Shown here: positions 17,660-26,351 of the stretch, piece after piece
Layout of the letters: each line of letters starts with the position of its first letter
Position numbering within the stretch: the first letter of the stretch is position 1
Assembly: GCA_030562215.1 (NCBI GenBank)
Contig: JAUPFL010000001.1
Location: 1,352,501-1,416,500 of the forward strand
DNA length: 64,000 bases
Direction of reading: 5' to 3'
Origin: Peribacillus frigoritolerans
GTDB taxonomy: Bacteria > Bacillota > Bacilli > Bacillales > DSM-1321
Made by a program: the position numbers and the translations under genes
The notes under the pieces: generated by a model
What the model was told of the DNA's origin: nothing
Seen by the model: only the letters and a program-made list of their open reading frames with translations
The model's database searches: none

Positions 17660-17819
17660 TTGTTGAGTAATATAGGTATTCCAGGATTAATTCTGTCTTC
17701 TCTTTTAGGAATATTAGTTTTGTATTTACTAAGAAAGCTAGTGCAACCGAAGAAAGAACTTCAACAAAAAAATAGATAAACTAGAAGAACAGGTTCGAAT
17801 ATTAAAAAATCATAAATAA
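17660..17819 (+). CDS. small membrane-anchored coiled-coil protein, one frameshift
   Basis: TTG 17660 or TTG 17663 opens SNIGIPGLILSSLLGILVLY, one membrane helix, then RKLVQPKKELQQ. As given it stops at 17777-17779 after 39 codons. If the seven-A run at 17766-17772 has one A too many, the frame continues KIDKLEEQVRILKNHK to TAA 17817, a short heptad-like helix, which is more protein-like. The ribosome binding site (GGGCGGTG) is weak. This is one of the few breaks that looks like an insertion. Unknown function. Confidence 0.45.
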
Positions 17820-17829
17820 TGCTTTAATT

Positions 17830-17910
17830 TACTAACTGCTGCGTTAGCTGGGATCAGAGCTGTCTAATAAGGCAGCTCTTTTCTTATGGCACTAACGGGG
17901 CAGGATAGTT
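17830..17910 (+). repeat. three-hairpin dispersed repeat, copy 12 (A-B-C)
   Basis: A degenerate (ACTAACTGCTGCGTTAG), B GCTGTCTAATAAGGCAGC, C arms CTAAC and GGATAGTT around GGGGCA. Confidence 0.85.
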
Positions 17911-18029
17911 GAAGAGCTGTTTGATCTTAATTAATAATTGGGCATTATATTGAATAAGAGGTTGCATAGAACTCCACTTTTTATGCATCCGCCAAGCTTC
18001 TTCAGAAGTCAAAAATGTGAATTTTAAAT

Positions 18030-18380
18030 TTAATTATGATCACAATAAATTTGTGGATCTTTATCTATACCTTTTAAAATTGCATACTTATTACCCCATT
18101 CACACATTGTGTTTAATACTGGTACAAATGATCTTCCTAGATCAGTTAAGCTGTATTCTACTTTTGGTGGTACCTCTTTAAATATTTCTCTTCGTACAAG
18201 TCCGTCTCTTTCTAATTGTTTCAATTGATCTGTTAAGACTTTTTGTGTAATTCCAGGTATTAATTCGTAAAACTCTTTTGTCCTTACTGATTTTTGGCTC
18301 AAGAAAAAGAGTATTAAACATTTCCATTTTCCACCTGCAATATTCATGAAAATGTTGATTCCAGTATTATAGTTAACCAT
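18030..18380 (-). CDS. HxlR-family (MarR-like) transcriptional regulator
   Basis: Winged-helix regulator of 116 residues from ATG 18380, chosen because GGAGGG lies about 8 nt upstream; an earlier in-frame ATG at 18404 has no such site. HxlR hallmarks: GGKWKCLILFFLSQKSVRTKEF at the N-terminus, the recognition helix GITQKVLTDQLKQLERDGLV split across LTDQLKQLERDGL, and the wing VPPK-VEYSLTDLGRSFVPVL. It is divergently placed to a nitroreductase gene 122 nt away, which it probably controls, as many HxlR proteins respond to quinones, aldehydes or nitro compounds. A Cys near the C-terminus (MCEWG) could be redox-active but is not at the usual N-terminal HypR-type position. Confidence 0.85.
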   Translation of the reverse strand: MVNYNTGINIFMNIAGGKWKCLILFFLSQKSVRTKEFYELIPGITQKVLTDQLKQLERDGLVRREIFKEVPPKVEYSLTDLGRSFVPVLNTMCEWGNKYAILKGIDKDPQIYCDHN

Positions 18381-18401
18381 GTGCTGTCCCTCCTGAATAG
18401 G

Positions 18402-18413
18402 CACTTAAAAGTG
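18402..18413. promoter_or_regulatory. candidate operator in the hxlR-nitroreductase intergenic region
   Basis: CACTT-AA-AAGTG is a short inverted repeat just upstream of the HxlR gene; a TATAAT lies at about 18460 for the nitroreductase. Only position and symmetry support it. Confidence 0.3.
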
Positions 18414-18502
18414 GCTATACCACATTTTTGTGCGTTATTTTCTAATTTATTATTACTTACTATAATTAAAGGAGCAATAAATAAAAATTTCGGAGTGATA
18501 AA

Positions 18503-19129
18503 ATGAGTGTGAAAAATATCTTGGAAAAAAGACGATCAGTTAGACATTATGATTCGAGTTATAAAATAAGTTCAGAAATTATAACCTCATTAATTGAAAG
18601 TGCAAGTAAGTCACCTAACGGAAATAATATTCAAGCAACCCGATACTTAATTATTGATGAACCAGACTTAAAAAATTTATTGCTACCTATAGCTTTCAAT
18701 CAACATCAAGTGGTAGAAGCTTCAACTTTAATTGTTATGTTGGGTGATTATCAAGCATTTGATAAAGATAATATTATTAAGATACATGAAGAAGGCTTTC
18801 AAGCAGGTTTTTTTGATGAATCGCTAAGAGATTATCTAGCGAATGCTGCAATAAAATATTATGAAAATAAATCAAATGAAGATCTAAAGTTAGAATTATT
18901 TAGAGATGTAAGTCTTGCGTCAATGTCATTAATTTTGTTAGCAAATGAAGCAGGTTTTGAAACAATTACTATGTCAGGCTATGATTCTAAGAAATTAAAA
19001 GCAATCTTAAATATTTCTGATAGGTATTTAGATGTTATGCTTATAGCTATTGGTAAAGGTACTAAAGCCGGTCATAATACCGTAAGGCATAATGTAAATA
19101 AGGTAATGTATAGAAACAAAATAATTTAG
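18503..19129 (+). CDS. nitroreductase-family flavoprotein
   Basis: FMN-dependent oxidoreductase, 208 residues. The N-terminal LEKRRSVRHYD contains the FMN-phosphate-binding R-R-S-x-R signature; SASKSPNGNNIQATRYLI is the second phosphate/isoalloxazine segment; ISDRYLDVMLIAIGKGTKAG is the C-terminal FMN loop. Family members reduce nitroaromatics or quinones, or act as dehydrogenases, using NAD(P)H as dimers. CGGAGTG precedes ATG 18503. Divergent from the HxlR regulator, which suggests inducible detoxification. Confidence 0.85.
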   Translation: MSVKNILEKRRSVRHYDSSYKISSEIITSLIESASKSPNGNNIQATRYLIIDEPDLKNLLLPIAFNQHQVVEASTLIVMLGDYQAFDKDNIIKIHEEGFQAGFFDESLRDYLANAAIKYYENKSNEDLKLELFRDVSLASMSLILLANEAGFETITMSGYDSKKLKAILNISDRYLDVMLIAIGKGTKAGHNTVRHNVNKVMYRNKII

Positions 19130-19183
19130 TGTTCTTATCTGATTATGTGAAATAGGTTTACAAATAACTGTGCTTACTTATAG

Positions 19184-19262
19184 AACTAACGGGTGCGTTA
19201 GCTGAAGATCGGAGCTGTCTTAAAGGCAGCTCTTTCTTTATTTAACTAAAGGTTCAGGTTAG
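19184..19262 (+). repeat. three-hairpin dispersed repeat, copy 13 (A-B-C)
   Basis: A and B intact. C has become AACTAAAGGTTCAGGTTAG and runs into a second inverted repeat (GGTTCAGGTT/AACCTGAACC) that may end the minus-strand haloperoxidase gene. Confidence 0.85.
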
Positions 19263-19282
19263 CACAACCTGAACCCAAAATA

Positions 19283-19997
19283 TTATTGAAGCGTTTTTAG
19301 ATTTTGTGCCCTTAAAAAGTTTACAACTACCTCTCCAATTTGTCTGCCTAACCTTAAGCCTTCATTGTTATCCACGTTAAAATGTACTCCAGCGTACAAA
19401 CGGGATTGAGCACTTTCCTCCATTATTTTTTTTATTTCGGAAGACTCTTGAGGAAAGATATAACTTAAAACTGTCTCTGCACATCCTGCCACAGTTGCGT
19501 GTGCAGAAGGGTAAGCTGGAAAACGGGGGTAAACAACACAGTAGACAGATTTCTGTCATATTGATTTGGACGTGCAACATCCCAATGATATTTAAAAAAC
19601 CACGTGATAACAAAGGTATCATTCATAGCAGCGTGGAAATAACTCTGAACCCTTGCAACACTCGGTGACCCCAGCATATACTTTTCAGCTAAATTGAAAA
19701 TTAGAGTGGTAATTTTCGCGGTTAATTCACCTGTTCCCCAATATTGTGCGATGCGTATTTGCTGGGAAGTCAATGACTTTAATGTCTCTTCTACAATGAA
19801 TAGCTCTGTTTCCCAATCAATATCAAGAGGATTTTTAATTCGCCAAATGATTCGTTGATGAAAGGGGTCCAGGAAATCATTGTCTCTTCCCCTAGAAATA
19901 AAAACATTGGCCAATTTCCTGCCTCTGGAGAACCTTTAGGTGGGATACTTTCCCCTGGGTAAGGAAACTCTGTCCATCTTCTATAACTTGTTCTCAT
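19283..19997 (-). CDS. vanadium-dependent haloperoxidase/PAP2-related protein, two frameshifts
   Basis: Acid-phosphatase/haloperoxidase fold, about 238 residues when restored. Motif pieces in order: KYHWDVARPNQYD (the K-x(6)-RP anion-binding motif), then FPAYPSAHATVAGCAETVLS (the PSxH motif), and SRLYAGVHFNVDNNEGLRLG (the SR-x(5)-H-x(3)-D motif, with catalytic His). Such proteins bind vanadate or phosphate and are peroxidases or phosphatases. Breaks lie in the C run 19889-19892 and the G run 19525-19529, each one base short. ATG 19997 follows AGGGGGTGG. No signal peptide is evident. It is convergent with the nitroreductase gene across repeat copy 13. Confidence 0.85.
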
Positions 19998-20090
19998 AAA
20001 GACCACCCCCTAATAAATGTTCTCTTTGTTCCTTATGATTAAGAGTAATGAAGTATGACCATTTAACTTTTTGATCGGATATGGATTTTC

Positions 20091-20261
20091 AAGTTTTACA
20101 GCATGGTAAAATCGAAGGTAAAGTGGGCAAGGAGTGGTTCACTTGGGCCGATAGCTACAATGTTCAAATAATAGATGAAAACCATTATTATTGCACTCGT
20201 TGTTGCAATTGATTGTGTGAAGGCTGATCAAGCAGCTGCTTCCTCAGCATCGTCGATGTAA
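20091..20261 (+). pseudogene. LURP-one-related (YxjI-type) protein, C-terminal relic
   Basis: FQVLQHGKIEGKVGKEWFTW then ADSYNVQIIDEN, a one-base break, and LALVVAIDCVKADQAAAS match the end of LURP-one-related proteins ('VSKEWFTWGDSYEV...ALVIAIDCV'). Nothing of the N-terminal two thirds is present before 20091, so it is a true fragment even if the frameshift at about 20190 is artefactual. The family has a tubby-like barrel of uncertain, membrane-linked function. The rest of 20040-20470 holds no other gene. Confidence 0.65.
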
Positions 20262-20476
20262 AGTAGAAGTGTAAAATTAAAGGCTGACAGTGTTTAAAAA
20301 ACACTGCTTGTATATATGCGGTGAACCGTATCATAAATAAATGTTAAGGCCATTTGGTACCAAGGTTTTATATTCGTTCTTCAGTAATCGGGCGCTTTAA
20401 TTGAACAACGAATTTTTTATTTTATTGTAGTAAATCTTAATGTAGTTGTAGTAAATAAGGTCATATGTAGTACAAA

Positions 20477-20516
20477 GAAGGATAGATAAAGTAAATTTTA
20501 TCTATCCTTCTTTTTT
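20477..20516 (+). terminator. strong intrinsic terminator
   Basis: A perfect 14-bp stem (GAAGGATAGATAAA with TTTATCTATCCTTC) and six T. No gene ends nearby, so it is probably the remains of a deleted unit; 20517-20700 is AT-rich and empty. Confidence 0.85.
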
Positions 20517-20780
20517 GCCTTATATATTGTGCAACATTATATAATTCTTTCTTTTTATCAAGTCATTAATAAAATATCTTGACTTTTAATAAAAATTGCT
20601 AAGGTTTTTTTTTACTTTTAATGATTACTTACTAATGTGTTGAAATTGTAAAAAAGTTGCACTGTTTTTCATTCCTTTTCGATTAAAGAATTTTAAGTGA
20701 TTTTTAATCAAACTTTTTTCAAAGCAACATATTATATAGAGCATAATTTTTCAAGTCAAAACGGGAAAGGAAGAATGAGT

Positions 20781-21157
20781 ATGAAAAAGTTTATAATGAG
20801 TGTCGTGGCATTGGTAGCTGCGTTGTTGATACCTTCTTCTACATTTGCCAGTGGCTGGGATTACTTAGGGAAGAAACCCTTTATTCTAATGGTGCTGAAA
20901 GTCATGTGTATGACTCTACTGGTGGAGATTATAAGATTTGTCGCGATCCTTACGTGGGGCCAGCAGGAAAGTTAAAAGTTGAATTATGGGAGTACGATCC
21001 TGATAGTTATAATGATTATGTAGGAACAAGATATATAGAACGAGGAAAATGTGGGTATTTCTGGGGTATTGGTAAATTTGTTGATGGTGGAAATGAAGCC
21101 GAATTTTTTGCAAAATCAAGGACTGACAGTGATATGCATTTAATCTTTTATGATTAA
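20781..21157 (+). CDS. small secreted protein, one frameshift
   Basis: ATG 20781 (AAGGAAG 7 nt upstream) begins a clear signal peptide: KKFIMSVVALVAALLIPSS then TFA-SG cleavage. The mature part, after a one-base break at the T run 20880-20882, reads SNGAESHVYDSTGGDYKICR, GPAGKLKVELWEYDPDSYND and ends AKSRTDSDMHLIFYD, total about 125 residues. It is rich in Asp, Tyr and Gly with two Cys that could pair, and looks like a small beta-sandwich. I do not recognise the family. It resembles the secreted protein at 28418 in size and composition, though I cannot align them with confidence. Confidence 0.65.
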
Positions 21158-21300
21158 TTCACTGACTGAATGAAAAAAGAATCAGGTTATACACCCGATT
21201 CCACTGGCTATCTGGATATAGCTTTTTGTGTCGATTTGAAAGAAGGTTGTACAGTTTAAAAAAATCGTAGCGTTTTGTAAAGAGTTTAACCGTATATAAA

Positions 21301-21336
21301 AAGAAAAACCGAAATGATTTAATTTCGGTTTTTCTT
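21301..21336 (+). terminator. intrinsic terminator
   Basis: AAGAAAAACCGAAAT pairs perfectly with ATTTCGGTTTTTCTT around six bases. A C-type hairpin of the dispersed repeat follows at once, so this stem takes the place of hairpin B. Confidence 0.85.
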
Positions 21337-21340
21337 AATA

Positions 21341-21362
21341 AACAAAAGGGGCAGGATAGTTT
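21341..21362 (+). repeat. dispersed repeat, copy 14 (C only)
   Basis: AACAAAAGGGGCAGGATAGT followed by TTGAATAAG. It is fused to an unrelated terminator rather than to hairpin B. Confidence 0.7.
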
Positions 21363-21427
21363 GAATAAGATACAAATAACATTGTGGTAAAATATAGATA
21401 AAATGGTTATGAAAAGGGGACGTTTAA

Positions 21428-21788
21428 TTGGAATTCCTAGTGTGGATTATGTTCTTTATCATTATTATTATTATTTCTCTCTTTATAAATAAATTTCAAA
21501 CGAAATGGCTTGGTGTAGAAAAGAAAGAAAAGATATCAGAAACTTCTGGTAAGAATATTGACCGATGGGGAAGAGGTCTAATCCTATTAATTTTTTATGT
21601 CCTCTTCCCTATGTAATAGAAGAGGACATAAATGTTATAAAGTGGTATATGTGCTTTTTATTGTATTAATTGGTTTTCAGTCGTTTATGGAGTGGAAGTA
21701 CCTGAAAACCTCAAAACAATATGTCATTACACTTACTTACCTATTGTTCGCTTTAGTTATCATGTATAATGTTGATTATTTTATTTAA
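21428..21788 (+). CDS. DUF4181 membrane protein, two frameshifts
   Basis: Integral membrane protein with the DUF4181 signature WLGVEKKEKISETSGKNIDR then WGRG, and a C-terminal pair of helices containing IGFQSFMEWKYLKTSKQYV. TTG 21428 follows AAAAGGGGACG. The frame breaks near 21610 (one T short before ATGTAATAG) and again near 21650, both one-base deletions; restored length is about 120 residues with four helices, the family norm. Function unknown. A 9-bp inverted repeat (TGTCCTCTT/AAGAGGACA) lies inside the gene around the first break. Single gene between repeat copies 14 and 15. Confidence 0.75.
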
Positions 21789-21810
21789 CGAATCTAGCTA
21801 TTGTGAAAAA

Positions 21811-21858
21811 GTGGTTACTGCGGCAATCCTTTTTCCTATGGCACTAACGGGGCAGGTC
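21811..21858 (+). repeat. dispersed repeat, copy 15 (variant B + C half)
   Basis: GTGGTTACTGCGGCAATCC with a T tail replaces B. CACTAACGGGGCAGGTCAA is the left part of C. Confidence 0.7.
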
Positions 21859-21942
21859 AATAATACATCCTTTTAATTAGTTGCAATATACTGTATAATA
21901 ATACCAAAGTATACATAATTATTCATTAAATGGGGGTAGAGT

Positions 21943-22017
21943 ATGAAATTAGGTTGTCTGCAAAAATTAAAGAACATGATTTGTGCCTTATTGCTGATTT
22001 TGATTAAAATGGTGTAA
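21943..22017 (+). CDS. possible 24-residue hydrophobic peptide
   Basis: ATG 21943 with GGGGGTAGAG upstream opens MKLGCLQKLKNMICALLLIL, ending TAA 22015. It could be a tiny membrane peptide or the decayed start of a larger gene; it lies just before the TetR gene. Confidence 0.25.
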   Translation: MKLGCLQKLKNMICALLLILIKMV

Positions 22018-22048
22018 TTATTTTTAAGAAAGTTTGGTGACTCTAAAA

Positions 22049-22587
22049 ATGTCTGTAGTGGATAGAAGAATACGTAAATCTCAAGCAGCTATAAAAAATG
22101 CTTTTATTGTACTGATGTCTGAAAAAAATTTGATCAGATTACAATACAAAATATTTCCGACAGAGCAAATGTTGGCCGAAGGACCATCTATCTTCATTAC
22201 ATGGATAAATATGATCTACTGGATAAAATTACTGAAGAACATATAAAAGAACTAAGAAAACTCTGCGAATCGACAACCGAAATGAATTATATAGATACGG
22301 AATTGTTATTGTTTGAGTACTTTGAGCGTAATTATTTATTTTTCTCAGCAATCTTAGCGAGTAAAGGAGCAGTATATTTCCGTACTCGGTTCCTTGAATT
22401 TGTCCTTGAAGAGTTAAAGAATGAAGTTGATATAAAAGAAGGAGAAAATCATGGTGAAGATGTTACTAATCAATTTTTTGGAGCAGCTATCGTAGGGATA
22501 GTGGAATGGTGGTTCAAGAATGGAAAGCCTTACCCACCTCATGTTATGGCACAACGAGTGGGGATTTTATTAGAGAGGAACCTATAG
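22049..22587 (+). CDS. TetR-family transcriptional regulator, one frameshift
   Basis: ATG 22049 starts SVVDRRIRKSQAAIKNAFIV. After the T run 22129-22131 (one T short) the helix-turn-helix continues FDQITIQNISDRANVGRRTI then YLHYMDKYDLLDK, the standard TetR core. The C-terminal ligand domain ends in FGAAIVGIVEWWFKNGKPYP, the TetR_C_33-type motif seen in the YxaF/LmrA-like and DhaS-like group. Restored length about 179 residues. No adjacent drug pump or enzyme is present; its target is unknown. GGTGA 8 nt upstream is a poor ribosome binding site. Confidence 0.8.
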
Positions 22588-22643
22588 TTATTATATTTTT
22601 ATTACTATTCAATTTAAATGCAATTGTGAAGGGTTGTACTTAC

Positions 22644-22721
22644 CACTAACAGGTGCGTTAGCTGAAGGTTAGAGCTGTCTTTAAGGCAGTTTTTTTTATG
22701 GAACTAAAGGGGCAGGTTAGT
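22644..22721 (+). repeat. three-hairpin dispersed repeat, copy 16 (A-B-C)
   Basis: A ACTAACAGGTGCGTTAG, B GCTGTCTTTAAGGCAGT with eight T, C AACTAAAGGGGCAGGTTAGT. Confidence 0.9.
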
Positions 22722-22806
22722 GAAAAAGCAAACGTAATATAACTATTCTGAATGATTGGAATTTAATGGTATAATCATAAGAAAAATAGAAATGAGCTGA
22801 AAATTC

Positions 22807-23838
22807 TTGAAAATAAAAAGCCTTTTTGTTGCACTATTTTTGTGTTTATTTGTTGTAAGTGGTTGTACATCAACCAAAGTTCAAGAACCTCAAAATCCAA
22901 ATAAACTCAGTCTGCCTGAAGATATTCCTAATTTTGTAACAGTAAAAGATTTTGAAAAGATAGATTGGGATAGGACGGCTACCGAATTTAGCACAGGTAC
23001 AAGTAGTGATATTGTTGGAAACAAAAATAAACTGGGCATAATAGGACCAGAATTAAAACCAAATAAAGTGGAAAAGTGGTTGTGGCATTTTTGGGGGATT
23101 GATAAAGGTAAATTAACAATCGTTGGTTACAACCAAGATACTTCAAATATAAGTCCTGTTTTAAGTGAAGGGGTTTGGTCTAGGACTGGTATCGGTGGTG
23201 GTAAAATTAATGGTGCAGATGCGAGTTTGCCTTCGAATGTCGTGCTACCAAAAGCAGGAAAATGGGCACTCTTAGTTTATATTGATGGTAAATTATTCGA
23301 TATATTGGTTATGGATATAAAGGAAAAACCTTCTCTGGAACTAGAAGATGCGAATGTTGATATTGTTAAAGGTAAAAGTTTACTTGGTTCAATTAAGAAA
23401 ACTGAAGGAGAAAGAAAGGGAGATGAACTGATACCGACAGCTTTAGTTTATGAATTCACCATTAAAAATACTGGTAATAAAACAGTAGGTATTGGAGAAT
23501 TTGATAAAGGAATTGAACTTAAGATTGAACCCAAAGAAAAATTAAAATCGGTGTCAGAAGACGTAATAGGATTCAATATTTATAATCCTGACGATTATAA
23601 CGGGAGTGGTGTAGGGTTCGGTCATTCTTTTTCATCTGTTATTAATCCTGACGAAAAGGGTGAGTATACTCTTAACTACGATTTAGGTGTAAGTGAAGAA
23701 AATTCCCAAGTCCCACTACTTGTACCTTCAAAAGAAAAATTAGATAAACTTAAAGAATATGCATTGGATGCTTTTTTGGTTGTAACAATTGAAAATCAAG
23801 AAATAGCAAGATTTGACCTGAATAAACTTAAAAACTAA
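22807..23838 (+). CDS. lipoprotein with an N-terminal DUF4871-like domain
   Basis: TTG 22807 starts a lipoprotein signal peptide ending VSGC with Cys20 as the anchor. Residues 30-165 carry LGIIGPELKPNKVEKWLWHF, then GADASLPSNVVLPKAGKWAL and LVYIDGKLFDILVMDIKE, the pattern of DUF4871-type Bacillus lipoproteins (a 'WHFWG' strand, 'GADA..PS', 'P.AG.W.L..Y'). The second half (about 175-343) looks like a separate beta-sandwich: LVYEFTIKNTGNKTVGIGEF resembles an intercellular-adhesion or Big-like fold. 343 residues, intact frame. Cell-surface role likely; ligand unknown. The ribosome binding site is weak (GAGCTG). Confidence 0.7.
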   Translation: MKIKSLFVALFLCLFVVSGCTSTKVQEPQNPNKLSLPEDIPNFVTVKDFEKIDWDRTATEFSTGTSSDIVGNKNKLGIIGPELKPNKVEKWLWHFWGIDKGKLTIVGYNQDTSNISPVLSEGVWSRTGIGGGKINGADASLPSNVVLPKAGKWALLVYIDGKLFDILVMDIKEKPSLELEDANVDIVKGKSLLGSIKKTEGERKGDELIPTALVYEFTIKNTGNKTVGIGEFDKGIELKIEPKEKLKSVSEDVIGFNIYNPDDYNGSGVGFGHSFSSVINPDEKGEYTLNYDLGVSEENSQVPLLVPSKEKLDKLKEYALDAFLVVTIENQEIARFDLNKLKN

Positions 23839-23862
23839 CTATCATTTTACATTTATTTGTTG

Positions 23863-23942
23863 AATTAACGGGTGCTATAGCTGAAGATCGGAGCTGTCTT
23901 TAAGGTAGCTTTTCTAATGGAACTAAAGGGGTAGGATACCTG
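23863..23942 (+). repeat. three-hairpin dispersed repeat, copy 17 (A-B-C)
   Basis: A AATTAACGGGTGCTATAG (mismatched stem), B GCTGTCTTTAAGGTAGC, C AACTAAAGGGGTAGGATA. Confidence 0.87.
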
Positions 23943-24031
23943 AAGAAGGTTTTAAATAAAAGGTGCATACTAATTGCGAAATGAGAATCGTGATAACATA
24001 TATGGTCATCCTAAAAGAAGGAGGGATGATC

Positions 24032-25246
24032 TTGTTATTTCGGATATTATTGCTGCTGATATTATTCAGTTTTGATCTATCTACAATTGCCAGTGCAGAA
24101 GCTCCACTTACTGCTGCATTTATCCGTGACCACCAACTATGGATCAAAAAGGGAGATCAAGAAATACAACTTACAAAGAATCGATATGTGTATAATCAAA
24201 AATGGTCATATGACGGTCGGTTTATTGGTTATATTGATGGTGATGAGAAGGGAGAAAAATCGGATTTATTCATTTATGATACAAAGGAAAAAGAAAACTA
24301 CCAACCTTATGTAAGGGTCGTAACATCTGACTTTAAATGGTCGCCGATAAATAATCAACTGGCTTACAATGATCAAGGTTTATTAAACGTTACGAAAACA
24401 AAGAACGGTCGTCCACAGGGTTTTGAAAATGTCTCACTTGGGGTTAGTGGTTTTGAATGGTTTCCGAACGGAAAAGAATTTATCGTTGCTTCACAATCCA
24501 GCTTACTACCTACTGGATGGGGCCCAATCCCACTTTATAGAATTCCAGTAGATGCAAAACTTGCTAAAGATAAAATAAAACCTTTTTACACTATTCAAAC
24601 TAAAGAACCTGATTTGTTTGGGATTGATGCAGATTATTTTAAGTGGAGTTCTGATGGGAAGTGGGTTAGCTTTTTAATTGTTCCTACAGCTTCTTGGTCA
24701 ATGGATAGCAATACGTTAGGTGTCCTATCATCACAAGGAAAACACTTTCAACCAGTAGGAAAAATGTTAGGGTTTAAAGACTGGTTTAAGTGGGCACCTC
24801 TAGCCAATCAATTGGCCTATATTTCAGGAGAAGGAAGATTTTTCGTTGAAAACAAGAAGATGACGATTGCCGAAATCCCAACATCTAAACAACAAAAGGA
24901 ATACACACCTAAAGGATTTGTAGATCTCGATCTTGAATGGTTCTCTAAAGATTTGGTAATTGTGGCTCGTGCGAAAGAGAACAAGGAGTGGGAAGAAGGA
25001 CCTGTACCAAATATGTTCACATCACTTTACGCTATAAACATAAGAACAGGAGAGCAAAAACAAATTTCGTTTCCAAAGAATGAACTTGACGAAGATCCTC
25101 AAGTAGTTAGATCTAATCTTACTTTGTTTCGAAGGAAGGCAAGGGATTTTCAGGGAGATGTATGGGTGAAAGATGGTATTAGTGAGCAAGAATATTTATG
25201 GATTAAGAACGTTGATTCAGCTCCAGTCTTTTATGATCCAAACTAA
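24032..25246 (+). CDS. exported TolB-like beta-propeller protein
   Basis: About 405 residues with a signal peptide (LFRILLLLILFSFDLS then SAEA). Repeated blades of the TolB/WD40-like type can be read: NQKWSYDGRFIGYIDGD, DFKWSPINNQLAYND, GFEWFPNGKEFIVAS, YFKWSSDGKWVSFLI, WFKWAPLANQLAYIS, and DLEWFSKDLVIVA. Each has the W-S-P/N-D-G-K motif. TTG 24032 is preferred to ATG 24026 because AAGGAGG ends only 1-2 nt before that ATG. Intact frame. B. subtilis has similar propeller proteins of unknown role; a binding or scaffold function outside the membrane is likely. Single gene between repeat copies 17 and 18. Confidence 0.8.
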   Translation: MLFRILLLLILFSFDLSTIASAEAPLTAAFIRDHQLWIKKGDQEIQLTKNRYVYNQKWSYDGRFIGYIDGDEKGEKSDLFIYDTKEKENYQPYVRVVTSDFKWSPINNQLAYNDQGLLNVTKTKNGRPQGFENVSLGVSGFEWFPNGKEFIVASQSSLLPTGWGPIPLYRIPVDAKLAKDKIKPFYTIQTKEPDLFGIDADYFKWSSDGKWVSFLIVPTASWSMDSNTLGVLSSQGKHFQPVGKMLGFKDWFKWAPLANQLAYISGEGRFFVENKKMTIAEIPTSKQQKEYTPKGFVDLDLEWFSKDLVIVARAKENKEWEEGPVPNMFTSLYAINIRTGEQKQISFPKNELDEDPQVVRSNLTLFRRKARDFQGDVWVKDGISEQEYLWIKNVDSAPVFYDPN

Positions 25247-25343
25247 GGTCAAGAATTTGTTAATCAGAATTTTATTAAGCTACATTTGCGATTCTTCAAG
25301 GCGAAGGTCGCTTTATCAACAAGATTGTGAAGGATTGTACTTA

Positions 25344-25400
25344 AACTAACGGGTGCGTTAGTTCTATAACAGTGGTTGCTTCGGCAGCCTTTTTCTTATT
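25344..25400 (+). repeat. dispersed repeat, copy 18 (A/C hybrid + variant B)
   Basis: AACTAACGGGTGCGTTAGTT forms a perfect stem, then after a 10-nt gap GGTTGC-TTCG-GCAGCC with a UUCG-type tetraloop and a T tail. Confidence 0.8.
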
Positions 25401-25470
25401 GTACAGGAAATCGATTTTTTGATTTAAAATTGTCGGTGGTACCCCTTAACGTTGTATATCCGCATTTTCC

Positions 25471-25614
25471 TGACGCTACCCCATGCCCATCAAGCTAAGA
25501 AAATAGGTCACACCCAAAACGATAAATTGAGCTTATAAGTTATACAAGAAAGTACAAAATTTCGTTCTGGGGGCATTACAAAACTTTAACTTGATGGCAA
25601 TGTGGCGGTACCCC
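25471..25614 (-). mobile_element. MITE-like element, copy M1 (inverted relative to M2)
   Basis: About 144 bp, non-coding, with imperfect terminal inverted repeats: CATGCCCATCAAG at the left and CTTGATGGCAATGTGG at the right, both next to GGTACCCC-type ends. The interior has CGTTCTGGGGGCATTA. Read on the minus strand it aligns along its length with 26352-26483. Its right end cuts into a coding fragment. Confidence 0.65.
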
Positions 25615-25723
25615 GATTGAAAAATATGAGGATTATCCAAGTTATTATTTTTTGATATTGGCAGTCTATACGATTATTTGCTCTATCATCCTGCATAAAA
25701 TGGAAAAGAAGGAAAAGAAATGA
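25615..25723 (+). pseudogene. C-terminal fragment of a membrane protein
   Basis: From the edge of M1 the + strand reads IEKYEDYPSYYFLILAVYTI, then ICSIILHKMEKKEKK and TGA 25721. One membrane helix and a basic tail look like the end of a polytopic transporter. The upstream part is missing, replaced by the MITE-like element. I cannot name the family. Confidence 0.4.
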
Positions 25724-25808
25724 GCCAGATCGTGCTCAAAAGAAAAGAACCCTCATTTCTGGGGGCTATAAATTATCTTTAATATTTGATTAGGAGGTCG
25801 AGGTTTAA

Positions 25809-25830
25809 CACCGATATTCGGTGCTTTTTC
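25809..25830 (+). terminator. small intrinsic terminator
   Basis: CACCGA-TAT-TCGGTG followed by CTTTTTC, between the membrane-protein fragment and the convergent DUF2533 gene. Confidence 0.6.
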
Positions 25831-25857
25831 TTACGACTAAGAGATCAGTAAATTATT

Positions 25858-26115
25858 TTACTTTAATGACTCCACATATGAATGAACCATTTCTGGGGTA
25901 ACTAATTTACGAGTAGGTATTAGCCTTTGGTTTGCAAGAACATTGATTTGCATAGTGATTTGATTAATATGGTCTGTTGTAAAATCCTTTTCAGCCTTAC
26001 ATAATTCTATAGCTTCTTGAATATAATCTTCACGTTGTTGGTCTAATAGGGAAAATTCAGTAAAAAGTTGATTTTGTTTTTGAGCATGTAACGTAAGGGC
26101 TTTATGTACACTCAT
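25858..26115 (-). CDS. DUF2533 family protein (YpbS-like)
   Basis: 85-residue helical protein: SVHKALTLHAQKQNQLFTEF, QREDYIQEAIELCKAEKDFT, LANQRLIPTRKLVTPEMVHS. This matches the small Bacillus DUF2533 family, to which I believe B. subtilis YpbS belongs. AGGAGTG lies upstream of ATG 26115 on the minus strand. Intact. No function is known. It sits between two inverted MITE-like copies, so the pair could have moved or rearranged it. Confidence 0.75.
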   Translation of the reverse strand: MSVHKALTLHAQKQNQLFTEFSLLDQQREDYIQEAIELCKAEKDFTTDHINQITMQINVLANQRLIPTRKLVTPEMVHSYVESLK

Positions 26116-26247
26116 TGTCCTTCACTCCTATAATTTTTTCTAATAGCTCCTTCTATATTAACATCATCATTTTTTTAGCAATAGCAAAAACTATAAAAGA
26201 TAAATCCAAAAGGTAATTGATTCACGCATCGGATGTGATTATGAAAG

Positions 26248-26273
26248 AGGTCTGGAATACCAGGCCTTTTTTG
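26248..26273 (+). terminator. intrinsic terminator-like hairpin
   Basis: AGGTCTGG-AATA-CCAGGCCT then TTTTTTG. No + strand gene precedes it closely. Confidence 0.55.
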
Positions 26274-26351
26274 TTTGTTATCATCTCCTGGCATTGACTA
26301 ACCTAAAAATGGTCTATTGAGGTTATCAAGTTTAAACAAATTCATCTATTA

